A DNA stretch of 64,000 bases from Tissierellales bacterium. GTDB lineage: Bacteria > Bacillota > Clostridia > Tissierellales > Sedimentibacteraceae. Of the stretch, positions 35,896 through 43,500 are shown piece by piece (within the stretch, counting starts at the first letter, position 1; each line of letters starts with the position of its first letter). The stretch is taken from positions 1 through 64,000 of the forward strand of contig JAHDQO010000007.1 in the NCBI GenBank assembly GCA_018433765.1. Direction: 5' to 3'. The notes beneath the pieces are model-generated. The model searched no databases, was not told where the DNA came from, and saw only the letters and a list, made by a program, of their open reading frames with translations. The translations under genes and the position numbers were made by a program.

Positions 35896-35930
35896 TGTAC
35901 TGGTACAAATTGATTTTTTATGTATTGTAC
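35896..35930. promoter_or_regulatory. Probable MocR operator pair
   Basis: A palindromic TGTACTGGTACA (35896-35907) and a related TGTATTGTAC (35921-35930) lie 25 bp apart in the divergent region. The second overlaps the -35 box of the aminotransferase promoter. Direct or inverted repeats in the shared promoter region are the usual MocR arrangement; the exact site is inferred. Confidence 0.5.
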
Positions 35931-35953
35931 CGTAAAGTTTTAATAAATATAAT
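35925..35953 (+). promoter_or_regulatory. Promoter of the class III aminotransferase gene
   Basis: TTGTAC (35925-35930), 17-bp spacer, TATAAT (35948-35953), 44 bp before the ATG. Confidence 0.7.
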
Positions 35954-35997
35954 TATAATACAAAAAGAAATTTTTAGCAAAGAAAGGAGAATTTAAC

Positions 35998-37188
35998 ATG
36001 AAGAACTCGAAACTAGAACATATACTTAATTGTTATCCAATTATTAAAACAGACATAATTAGTGGTAAAGGTACAAATGTGTTTAGCAAAGATGGTAAGA
36101 AAATTATTGATTTTGAAGCTGGTACTTGGTGTACAGCTTTAGGTCACAGCCATCCAAGGATAAATTTTATTATTAAAGAACAAATAGATAAAATTATGCA
36201 TGTTAGTAATAAGCTGACATGTGATGTTGCAGATGTTTTAGCAGTAAATCTACTTGAATTATTACATTTCTCTGATGGAAAAGCAATTTTTCTAAGTTCT
36301 GGTAGTGAAGCTGTAGAACTTAGCATAAGACTTTCAAAAATGATTACTAGCAGAAAAAAGCTGTTAACTTTTTCTGAATCTTACTTATCTGCTTACTCTA
36401 GTACTAGTTTTCCTCGCAATAAAGATTCATGGACTCAAGTAACCTTCTCAAAATGTAAAAATTGTACTAGCAAATTTTGCTCAAATCATTGTGATGTACT
36501 ATCAAGTATTAATTTTGATGAAATTTCAGCCTTTGTTTTAGAATCAGGAAATTCTGGGGGAAAAGTTTTGCTGCCTCCTTATAAGTTAGTAAAACACCTG
36601 GAAACTGAAATTAAAAAACATGGAGGTTTAATTGTGACTAATGAAGTCACCACTGGATTTGGAAGAACAGGTGAATGGTTCGGGTTTAATCATTATGACA
36701 TACAGCCAGATATAGTTGCACTCGGTAAATCTATTGGTAACGGATACCCAATAAGTGCAGTAGTAATGAGAAAAAGAATAGCTAATGAAATTGAAAGCAA
36801 AAATTTTGTATATGCTCAATCACATACAAATGATCCATTAGGATGTGTAATATCTAATGAAGTAATAAAAATTATTAATGAAGAAAACCTTATTAATCGC
36901 TCTAAAGAAATAGGAAATTTCTTTTATCATCAACTTAAAGAACTTGAAAACTCTTGTGATATTATAAAAGAAGTAAGAGCTAGAGGTCTTATGATTGCCG
37001 TTGAATTAAATGTTAATAATTGTACTGAAACTATATGTGAAAGCTTGCTCGAAGAAGGTTTTTTAATTGGATCAAAACCAGATTTTAATACTCTAAGGTT
37101 TTATCCAGCATTAATAATAGGAAAAGATAATATTATAAATATGTGTAACATTCTAAAAAAAATTATCAATCAACTAAACACAAAATAA
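35998..37188 (+). CDS. Class III PLP aminotransferase-family protein with altered cofactor site
   Basis: A 396-residue fold-type I PLP protein of the acetylornithine/GABA aminotransferase group. The Schiff-base lysine is K244 in LGKSIGNGYPIS. FLSSGSEAVELS and AGTWCTALGHSHPRI are also typical. Two oddities: the Asp that contacts the PLP ring nitrogen (usual DEV.TGFGRTG) is Asn215 here, and a cluster C153-x2-C156-x4-C161-x3-C165 could bind metal or form disulfides. It is transcribed away from the MocR gene and is its likely target. The reaction (transaminase, racemase or other) cannot be told. AAGGAG precedes the ATG. Confidence 0.9.
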   Translation: MKNSKLEHILNCYPIIKTDIISGKGTNVFSKDGKKIIDFEAGTWCTALGHSHPRINFIIKEQIDKIMHVSNKLTCDVADVLAVNLLELLHFSDGKAIFLSSGSEAVELSIRLSKMITSRKKLLTFSESYLSAYSSTSFPRNKDSWTQVTFSKCKNCTSKFCSNHCDVLSSINFDEISAFVLESGNSGGKVLLPPYKLVKHLETEIKKHGGLIVTNEVTTGFGRTGEWFGFNHYDIQPDIVALGKSIGNGYPISAVVMRKRIANEIESKNFVYAQSHTNDPLGCVISNEVIKIINEENLINRSKEIGNFFYHQLKELENSCDIIKEVRARGLMIAVELNVNNCTETICESLLEEGFLIGSKPDFNTLRFYPALIIGKDNIINMCNILKKIINQLNTK

Positions 37189-37241
37189 TATAATTATAAA
37201 TACATTATTTTTAATGGTATATCTTATTATTTTTAATATAT

Positions 37242-37265
37242 AAAGCTGCTATTGCAGCTTTTTTT
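37242..37265 (+). terminator. Terminator of the class III aminotransferase gene
   Basis: Stem AAAGCTGC/GCAGCTTT with a 4-base loop followed by a T run. Nearly identical to the terminator at 38759-38784. Confidence 0.8.
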
Positions 37266-37349
37266 ATTTCAATATTTCCTATTAAAATTTTATCACGTAT
37301 TACATTTTTCGACATAATATGAATAAAAAAGACAAGGAGTATGATAATA

Positions 37350-38738
37350 ATGCCAGAAGCATGTCAACCATGTGAATGTATACCTTATAGAAATCTTTGC
37401 TGCTGTCCATCACAGAATGGAATAACAGTTCTGCAAGGAAAATGTCAAGTATTGCCAAGCGGAAGTATTGTAACTAATCCATGTTTTTCAGTTTCAGAAA
37501 ATACTTCTTATTGGACTTATAAATTTTTAACAAACTGTGATCAAGGAACTAGAGGAATTAGTAATTTTGGTATTCCTATTTGCGAAAATATACCTGAAAA
37601 CAATATTAAAGTAGAAGAAAAAATAGACTGCTGTGGTTCTTTTCAAGAAGTAGAATTTGAACTTATTGAAGATGATCCAAACTTCGGTCCCGCACCTGAG
37701 GGATTTGTATTCTTGAAAGTTGAAACAGATGATAGATATGATGTAGGCGTATGTGTAACTTATAGAGTATCTATTTTAGGAAATTTTCCTGAAGCTGTTC
37801 AATGCATATATGTTAAAGCTGGTTTACCAGTATTAGATTTCGGATGTGATGATTGTTATAAAGTACCTGGATGTAATCAAATGCCTAGAATTTTAGTACA
37901 AAAAGAATGTGTAAAAACTATAGAAAGTAATATGTTAACTTTGTCTTATTTTGTTAATGTAAGCAATATAGGTGATACAGAACTTATTGATGTACAATTC
38001 TTAGATACTATAGTTTATGACGGTAATAATGTTACAATAGGTACAGTTAATGTAAATCTACCATTAACTGTAGATCAGACAATGCCAGGAGTTATAACTA
38101 TATCTGGAAGTTTGGGAAATTTACAGCCCAGTGAAAATATAGAAGTTCAAATAGAATTAACTGATATTACTTTTGCAAATCCAGGTGTATATCAATTTAT
38201 GCAAAATGCAAAAGCTTCATGCTGCAATACAGAAGCATCAGATAGCTGCATACTATCCGTAGACGTAGTTAAATTAAGAGGAGATAAATGCTGTACAACA
38301 GGAAGTACAGAAGATTCTCAAATTTTTAGACTAATAGTTACAAGCCTAGGGAATTCGCCTTCAACAACCGTAGTTCTTGATGATACATTGGAGGTACCAG
38401 AAGAAGTAACTGTCCAATTTACTGATTTTGGGGGCTGTATAGCTATTTTTGCTGATACACTATTACCAGTACCATTAAACACAGATGTTACAAATAGAAC
38501 TATTTTAATTACCTGCACTAACGTTTCTGTACCTGCAGGTGGGTCTGGTCTTAGAAATATTGAGTTCATTGTTGTAAATACCTCAGCTTTTATTGATCCA
38601 GTTACTATTATAAACACATTAAGTGCCATTAGACCATCAATTGGAAATACTCAAATATTCTTAGAAACAGAAAATCTTCCTGCAACTGCTGAAGTAGAAG
38701 TTATTGGTAGTATAGAGTGTCTCAATCCTTGCATGTAA
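37350..38738 (+). CDS. Cys-rich repeat protein, probable spore- or cell-surface protein
   Basis: A 462-residue protein without signal peptide or membrane segment. The N-terminus is very Cys-rich (CQPCECIPYRNLCCC). Further Cys pairs recur through the chain (DCCG, DCYKVPGC, SCCNTE, KCCTT, ECLNPCM). Two segments (about 195-300 and 315-440) resemble DUF11/CARDB-like surface repeats (VNVSNIGDTELIDVQFLDT; IVTSLGNSPSTTVVLDDTL). This pattern fits spore outer-layer or self-assembling surface proteins of Clostridia, but the role is inferred. I use the ATG at 37350, 10 bp after AAGGAG, because the ATG at 37341 is only 1 bp away. Confidence 0.7.
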   Translation: MPEACQPCECIPYRNLCCCPSQNGITVLQGKCQVLPSGSIVTNPCFSVSENTSYWTYKFLTNCDQGTRGISNFGIPICENIPENNIKVEEKIDCCGSFQEVEFELIEDDPNFGPAPEGFVFLKVETDDRYDVGVCVTYRVSILGNFPEAVQCIYVKAGLPVLDFGCDDCYKVPGCNQMPRILVQKECVKTIESNMLTLSYFVNVSNIGDTELIDVQFLDTIVYDGNNVTIGTVNVNLPLTVDQTMPGVITISGSLGNLQPSENIEVQIELTDITFANPGVYQFMQNAKASCCNTEASDSCILSVDVVKLRGDKCCTTGSTEDSQIFRLIVTSLGNSPSTTVVLDDTLEVPEEVTVQFTDFGGCIAIFADTLLPVPLNTDVTNRTILITCTNVSVPAGGSGLRNIEFIVVNTSAFIDPVTIINTLSAIRPSIGNTQIFLETENLPATAEVEVIGSIECLNPCM

Positions 38739-38758
38739 TATAAATTATTTTTATTATA

Positions 38759-38784
38759 AAAAGCTGCTGTTGCAGCTTTTTATT
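38759..38784 (+). terminator. Terminator of the Cys-rich protein gene
   Basis: Stem AAAAGCTGC/GCAGCTTTT, 4-base loop, then T tract. It duplicates the terminator upstream of the same gene. Confidence 0.8.
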
Positions 38785-38892
38785 TGCAGAATTTTATTTT
38801 AAATATATGTAGTTGTAAAACAAAATAAAAGTATAATAAAAAGATTAGCACATGATTAATAACTTTTTTGTGCGGTTTTTGTTTTTAAGAAT

Positions 38893-38979
38893 TGGTGCGG
38901 ATAAGAGGATTTGAACCTCCACGTTGTTACCAACACTAGAACCTGAATCTAGCGCGTCTGCCAATTCCGCCATATCCGT
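38893..38979 (-). tRNA. tRNA-Leu (anticodon CAG)
   Basis: The minus strand folds as a class II tRNA: D arm GCGG.ATTGGCAGACGCGC, anticodon stem-loop CTAGA-TTCAGGT-TCTAG with anticodon CAG, a long variable arm (TGTTGGTAACAACG), T arm AGGTTCAAATCCT and encoded CCA. The acceptor stem pairs CGGATA with TATCCG, but the first pair would be A1-C72. Leu CAG decodes CUG. Confidence 0.93.
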
Positions 38980-39083
38980 ACATTTATTGTTTAGCATATA
39001 TATTATAATGTATTATTTAACTTTTATCAATACTTGCTACATATATTTTTAAATAAATATTTGATATTAATTTTTATTATCAA

Positions 39084-39124
39084 ATAACCGCTACATATTA
39101 AATTTTATAATATGTAGCGGTTAT
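39084..39124 (-). terminator. Long hairpin after the P-loop protein gene
   Basis: A perfect 17-bp stem (ATAACCGCTACATATTA and complement, 7-base loop) starts nine bases beyond the stop at 39133. The following minus-strand bases are moderately T-rich (TTGATAATAAAAATT), so it probably terminates or protects the 3' end. Confidence 0.6.
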
Positions 39125-39132
39125 AATGTATT

Positions 39133-40230
39133 CTATTTCATTTCAGCATACCATTTTAATATTTTACCAAGTATTTTTTCTCCTAATTGATTTATTGAGT
39201 CAAAATCCATATTTGGTATATAGTAGCCTTCCATTTGATCATGCAGTTCTTTAGCTTTACTAATATTTTTAACTGCTAATTGTATTAATTGATCAAACAC
39301 ATCTTTATCTAATTCTATCTCTTCTTCTCTTTCTTTCAGTAATTCATCTTTTAAGCATTTGTCTACGTTAATTATTATGTTTTTTTCATTTTCAAACTTA
39401 TCAGAAGTTGTTAAAGCTACAGAAATATCTTTTATAATTATATTATCAACTTTCTCAGGATCAAAATGATTATGGAAAAACTCTACATCATGCCCTGTTT
39501 CTATAGCCCTTCTTCCTATTTTCTCTAATATTATTGATTGACATGAATCATACTTTCCTTTTAACACAACTACTTTTTTGTTCGCTTCTACTATTGTTTC
39601 TAAGTGATCTTTTATACCATCAGGTGTAACTGCACTGCCAAATAGATGTCTTTCTTTTCCTAGTTCTTCACTGCAACTTGATTTTTCTAATATTTTATGA
39701 ATTAATTCTTCGGCTATTTTATTAGCTTTTGCATAATCAGTTATTTCATCTAAATTACTTCTTATGTTATCATAAGTTCCCTTTGCTGCTGCCAAATACC
39801 CATATGCTCTTTTAAACATTCTACCTACTTCTTTATTATCTCTTATAATCATTTCTTTATTAGCCATCATTTTTTCGTCGTCCCAATAATCACCAAGATG
39901 TATTATCTCATCTACTGCTCCCGGATTCTTTGGATCTACTATATGTGGAGCAGTTCCGTCAATTAAAGCAACTCCAACCTGTGGAAATACTACTCCATCA
40001 ACTGAATTATTATCAGATGAACAGTGATGATATTCTATATCGAAACCTCTATCAATCATAGATTCTCCAAGTTTTTTCATGAATGATGATTTTCCTACAC
40101 CAGGTCCACCTTTTATTATCATGATTCTTTTTGCATCTTGTTGATTTAAAACATAGTCATAAAACGAGTAAAAACCTTTGTATGTGTTTCCTCCTGGAAA
40201 CACTCTTCTAATGCTACCTTTTATAATCAT
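39133..40230 (-). CDS. PRK06851-type P-loop ATPase of unknown function
   Basis: A 365-residue soluble protein. The N-terminal half has Walker A IKGGPGVGKSSFMKK (about residues 38-52) and DIEYHHCSSDNNSVDGV. The C-terminal half repeats the layout with LKGKYDSCQSIILEKIGRR and HDVEFFHNHFDPEKVDNIII, suggesting two P-loop-like halves of which the second is degenerate. This matches a clostridial/bacillar family known only as PRK06851 or ATP-binding protein. Function unknown. GAGGAG precedes the ATG. It is monocistronic. Confidence 0.8.
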   Translation of the reverse strand: MIIKGSIRRVFPGGNTYKGFYSFYDYVLNQQDAKRIMIIKGGPGVGKSSFMKKLGESMIDRGFDIEYHHCSSDNNSVDGVVFPQVGVALIDGTAPHIVDPKNPGAVDEIIHLGDYWDDEKMMANKEMIIRDNKEVGRMFKRAYGYLAAAKGTYDNIRSNLDEITDYAKANKIAEELIHKILEKSSCSEELGKERHLFGSAVTPDGIKDHLETIVEANKKVVVLKGKYDSCQSIILEKIGRRAIETGHDVEFFHNHFDPEKVDNIIIKDISVALTTSDKFENEKNIIINVDKCLKDELLKEREEEIELDKDVFDQLIQLAVKNISKAKELHDQMEGYYIPNMDFDSINQLGEKILGKILKWYAEMK

Positions 40231-40612
40231 TTCCTCAACTCCTCTTATTATTTAAACAAATGATATATTCTATAATATTCAGTAAGTCAATAAAATATAT
40301 AGTTTTTTTATAGAAAATTAAAAAACGATAAAACATTTTGCTTTATCGGCTTTTAACTATATTATTTTATAAATATATTACTTAATTTTCTTTAATAATT
40401 TTGCTCAATCATTATATCCTGTTAAATAAATCACATAACTACTACATGCATCATATTCATGTTTATCTACATATTCTATTTTAATTATATTTATATAATA
40501 ATTTACATCTATTCATCTAAGCTCCCAACAAATAACGCAATACTATCACCAAATATAAAAATAATTTATAATATAACTTTCTTCGTATACTTCATCTTTA
40601 ATATCGTTATAA

Positions 40613-40785
40613 ATTATTGCTAATGAAAATAAATATGCACATCGTGGTAAAAAAGCTGTGCTGGTGAAAATTTAAGTGAAGAAGATAGAGATAAGGTTTT
40701 TAAAGCCATAACTGAAATATATTGGAGGTCAAAAGAAAGAACAAAAAATATCGTGAATAGAATATATATTATAAACGTATTATAA
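40613..40785 (+). pseudogene. Frameshifted remnant of an unidentified gene
   Basis: One frame reads IIANENKYAHRGKKA from 40613. Then a shift of frame near 40657 gives AGENLSEEDRDKVFKAITE and IYWRSKERTKNIVNRIY up to TAA at 40785. The composition is that of a real helical protein, and the parts join naturally if one indel is assumed. No start codon with a ribosome site is present. I do not recognise the family. Confidence 0.4.
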
Positions 40786-40810
40786 GGGGTGGGTAAAAAA
40801 ATAAAGGCAA

Positions 40811-40833
40811 CTTCCCACAATCAATGTGGGAAG
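40811..40833. terminator. Strong hairpin terminator
   Basis: A 9-bp perfect stem (CTTCCCACA/TGTGGGAAG, 5-base loop). It is followed by GCTTTTAAATT on the plus strand and by GTTGCCTTTATTTTTTT on the minus strand. It may serve either direction; no intact gene abuts it. Confidence 0.6.
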
Positions 40834-41004
40834 GCTTTTAAATTAATTTAAATAATAATAAATTTGGTATTTAATTTATATATATTATATACTATCATCT
40901 TATAAACTAAATCACTGCTTCTTGTTACAACTTACAATTATTCTAAAATATTAATTCAATAGCATTTATTATTCATCTTTACCTTTCAAATTTTATTTCC
41001 TTTT

Positions 41005-41158
41005 TTAAATATTTTTATAATCTTTGTATACTTGAGAAGACATTATTTCATTTTTTGTTTCAACATTTACCTTAATTGCTGCTGTTGGAACTACTTGCAA
41101 GATATCATTTAGCAACTTCAATAGGAATTGCTGCATCAAAAAAAATGATCGAGAGTTT
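41005..41158 (-). pseudogene. Frameshifted C-terminal remnant of an unidentified gene
   Basis: On the minus strand one frame gives IIFFDAAIPIEVAK and a second continues DILQVVPTAAIKVNVETKN then EIMSSQVYKDYKNI before TAA at 41005. Joined through one indel near 41108 they read as a coherent protein end. No start is present. Family not recognised. It lies directly downstream of the carbamoyltransferase gene. Confidence 0.4.
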
Positions 41159-41177
41159 ACATTTTTAACTTTATATT

Positions 41178-43070
41178 TTATATTGTTAATAACTTTTTAC
41201 CCAACAAAGTTAACATTCTAGCATCATCTTTCTTCTTTAAATCAAATGTATATTTACTTTTATAAACCATATAAAATATTAATCCATTTATAGGAATATT
41301 ATGTGGATTAGTTTCTTTAATATAGTTAATCTTCTCTTTTTTACTAATTTGAATTTTTATAGGTCTTTCTAATGGTTTTTCCATTAAATATAAATTATGA
41401 TTAAAAAACTCTACTCTAAATCCATTAAAATATCCTACTTTAATACCTTTTCTAAGAGCAAAATTGATTGCTTCTTCTTCGGTGTTAATTATTGGTTCAC
41501 CTTTATCATTAAGTGAGGTGTTGCATATAATTGGAACTCCTGTATCATCTTTAAATGCTTTGATAATTTTATATATGGTTAAATTTCCTTCTTCTCTATT
41601 AATTGTTTGTATTCTAGCACTATTATCTAAATGAAGAATTGCAGGTACTTTATTAAGCTGGTCTTCCTTTACTTTAAATGTATTTAACATAAATGGCGAA
41701 GCATATGCATCAATAAACCATTCATTAACATCTTCTTCTAAAACTATTGGAGCTACTGGTCTCCACCATTGCCTTTTTTTAATTTCGTTTATTTTATCCT
41801 TACTTTTTATATATCTAGGATCTGCAAGTATACTTCTATTACCTAATGCCCTTGGACCTATTTCTGATCTCCCATTAATCCAGATAATTGGTGAATATTT
41901 GATATCCTCAACAATATCTTTTAAATTAAATTCAGAAACACTTTTTATAAATTTATTATATTTTCCTTTTTTAAGTATTTCATAAATCATCTTTTTACAG
42001 TTCCCATAATATGGATTTTCAAGTTTAAAATTAAATTTATTTAATTTTTTATAAAAAGTATATAGTGCAATTCCTAATGATTGTCCACAATCACTAACAC
42101 ATGGTGGTGCTATGAAATCTTTAAATTTAAACTTATTCATTAAATAACTATTTGTAGGACAATTTAAAGCAAATCCACCTGCTACCGCAAAATATGTTTC
42201 AGATAAATTCAAATCATAATTTTGTAGAACTTTAGTGATATTTTGATCCATTATTTTCATAGACATTTTTTGTATTTCTTTCATTACCATACTTGCTTTA
42301 TTATCTTCTAAAGAAAATCTTGAATCAAATCCATTAAATAATATTCCTGCATCATCTTCTGTTAATTTTTCGACTTTTTTACATATATTATTAAAATATT
42401 CTATAGCCTCCGTAGAATTACTATCTTTAATTTCAATTACTATATCGTCATCTACATAAAGATTACTTGTACTTGCTGATGCAAGTGCCATTAATGATCC
42501 TTCTTGCATATTAAAGTAGGATTTAGCTAAAATCCAAAGCAAAGCTGGCGAAGAAATAGAAAAATACTTAATTTGCCCTTGACGCACTACACAACCTGAG
42601 TATTCATATTTACTCTTAGCATCAGCTTCTATAATATTATCTGAACCAAGATCTACCGACATTCCAATAATGTTTGAATTAAAAAATTTTTGAGTATCTA
42701 TCATTATTGCAGAAAACAAATGACATATACTGTGGTATGCATGTTTAGAAACTTCACCCTTTCGTAAGTAATATTCATTGTTTTTTTGTAATTCTGGAGT
42801 TCCCCATATATCATTCATATTTTCTATAGTTAAATCATATATACTAAGTAACTGATTTATTAAACTTATAGCCTGCTCAACATCATAAAAAGCCAAACTA
42901 TGTTTTTTAATTCCTGTTAATCGTTCAAGTTCCCAATAATGTATTAATTGAATATTCTCTCCATCTTTCTTCCAAAGTGAAATATTCTGATCATGTCTCT
43001 GTGAAACTTCATATACATTGCATAATTTATTTATTTCAATATATGCTGCAAGATAATATCCATCTTTCAT
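41178..43070 (-). CDS. O-carbamoyltransferase (NodU/CmcH/TobZ family), copy 1
   Basis: A 630-residue enzyme of the family that transfers a carbamoyl group from carbamoyl phosphate, via carbamoyl-AMP, to a hydroxyl of an antibiotic or sugar. The N-terminal Kae1-like domain has the metal motif H113-x3-H117 (YHSICHLFSA) and GMSVDLGSDNII. The C-terminal YrdC-like domain has NGRSEIGPRALGNRSIL, KKRQWWRPVAPIVL and CNTSLNDKGEPI. It starts MKDGYYLAAYIEIN. No ribosome site stands before this ATG; a short leader ORF (43076-43108) ends 5 bp upstream and may drive translation. It differs strongly from the second copy at 57066-58820. Confidence 0.92.
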   Translation of the reverse strand: MKDGYYLAAYIEINKLCNVYEVSQRHDQNISLWKKDGENIQLIHYWELERLTGIKKHSLAFYDVEQAISLINQLLSIYDLTIENMNDIWGTPELQKNNEYYLRKGEVSKHAYHSICHLFSAIMIDTQKFFNSNIIGMSVDLGSDNIIEADAKSKYEYSGCVVRQGQIKYFSISSPALLWILAKSYFNMQEGSLMALASASTSNLYVDDDIVIEIKDSNSTEAIEYFNNICKKVEKLTEDDAGILFNGFDSRFSLEDNKASMVMKEIQKMSMKIMDQNITKVLQNYDLNLSETYFAVAGGFALNCPTNSYLMNKFKFKDFIAPPCVSDCGQSLGIALYTFYKKLNKFNFKLENPYYGNCKKMIYEILKKGKYNKFIKSVSEFNLKDIVEDIKYSPIIWINGRSEIGPRALGNRSILADPRYIKSKDKINEIKKRQWWRPVAPIVLEEDVNEWFIDAYASPFMLNTFKVKEDQLNKVPAILHLDNSARIQTINREEGNLTIYKIIKAFKDDTGVPIICNTSLNDKGEPIINTEEEAINFALRKGIKVGYFNGFRVEFFNHNLYLMEKPLERPIKIQISKKEKINYIKETNPHNIPINGLIFYMVYKSKYTFDLKKKDDARMLTLLGKKLLTI

Positions 43071-43075
43071 AGTTT

Positions 43076-43108
43076 TTATTTTAATAATGAATCCAAATAA
43101 TGGTTCAT
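43076..43108 (-). CDS. Ten-residue leader peptide before carbamoyltransferase 1
   Basis: AAAGGAG lies 6 bp before an ATG that encodes MNHYLDSLLK and stops at TAA (43078-43076), five bases before the carbamoyltransferase ATG. The enzyme gene itself has no Shine-Dalgarno. The arrangement suggests translational coupling, or the fossil start of a frameshifted upstream gene. Confidence 0.4.
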   Translation of the reverse strand: MNHYLDSLLK

Positions 43109-43200
43109 TACACTCTCCTTTTCTATTTATATTTAGATTGTAGTTTTTATTTGGTTAATTTCAATTTTATTTAAAATTGAAAAGTTATTTTAAATATATT

Positions 43201-43329
43201 TTAATATTTAGGATAACGAATCATCATCCTATTACATTTTTTACAAATATCAGGACATATGTCTATATTCAATAATCTATGTCTTAAGGATTTAATAACA
43301 TTTCGATACTTCTCAGACTCAACAATCAC
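43201..43329 (-). CDS. Short ORF with Cys cluster, possibly a gene remnant
   Basis: A 42-codon frame beginning at GTG (AAAGG nearby). It reads VIVESEKYRNVIKSLRHRLL, then NIDICPDICKKCNRMMIRYPKY. The C-x3-C-x2-C cluster could bind Zn or Fe-S. The frame stays open a further ten codons upstream without a start, so it may be the end of a decayed gene. Unidentified. Confidence 0.35.
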   Translation of the reverse strand: MIVESEKYRNVIKSLRHRLLNIDICPDICKKCNRMMIRYPKY

Positions 43330-43411
43330 CTTTAAACCTTTTTCTTCCCCTTTCTTGTTTATTTATTTTACTAATTATGGTTATATTTAAAATTATTACT
43401 TTACTATTAAG

Positions 43412-43489
43412 CTACAACTTTTCACTAAAATCCAATATAAACTTAACTGCTTTATTTAATCCTCTAGATTCATAAAATGATTTAACTAT
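43412..43489 (-). pseudogene. C-terminal remnant of 25 codons next to aspartokinase
   Basis: The frame IVKSFYESRGLNKAVKFIL ending DFSEKL and TAG at 43412 is protein-like but has no start. It lies just downstream of the aspartokinase stop. Origin unknown; it adds to the gene debris around the carbamoyltransferase. Confidence 0.35.
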
Positions 43490-43500
43490 TTATGACTAAT

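Larger units (their letters stand above)
40231..41004. other. Gene-poor stretch with degenerate remnants and hairpins
   Basis: About 770 bp without an intact gene. It holds a small hairpin (CGATAAA/TTTATCG, 40326-40348), a plus-strand frameshifted fragment (40613-40785) and a strong hairpin (40811-40833). The rest is AT-rich DNA with no ribosome site before any long frame. Confidence 0.55.

Noticed and set aside
40620-40820. Minus-strand frame of 66 codons in the gene-poor stretch
   Set aside because: No ribosome site, low-complexity Phe/Leu/Ser composition, and it lies opposite the more protein-like plus-strand remnant and crosses the hairpin at 40811-40833.
39084-40833. CRISPR or other repeat array suggested by several hairpins
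   Set aside because: The hairpins differ in sequence and spacing; no direct repeat unit recurs.
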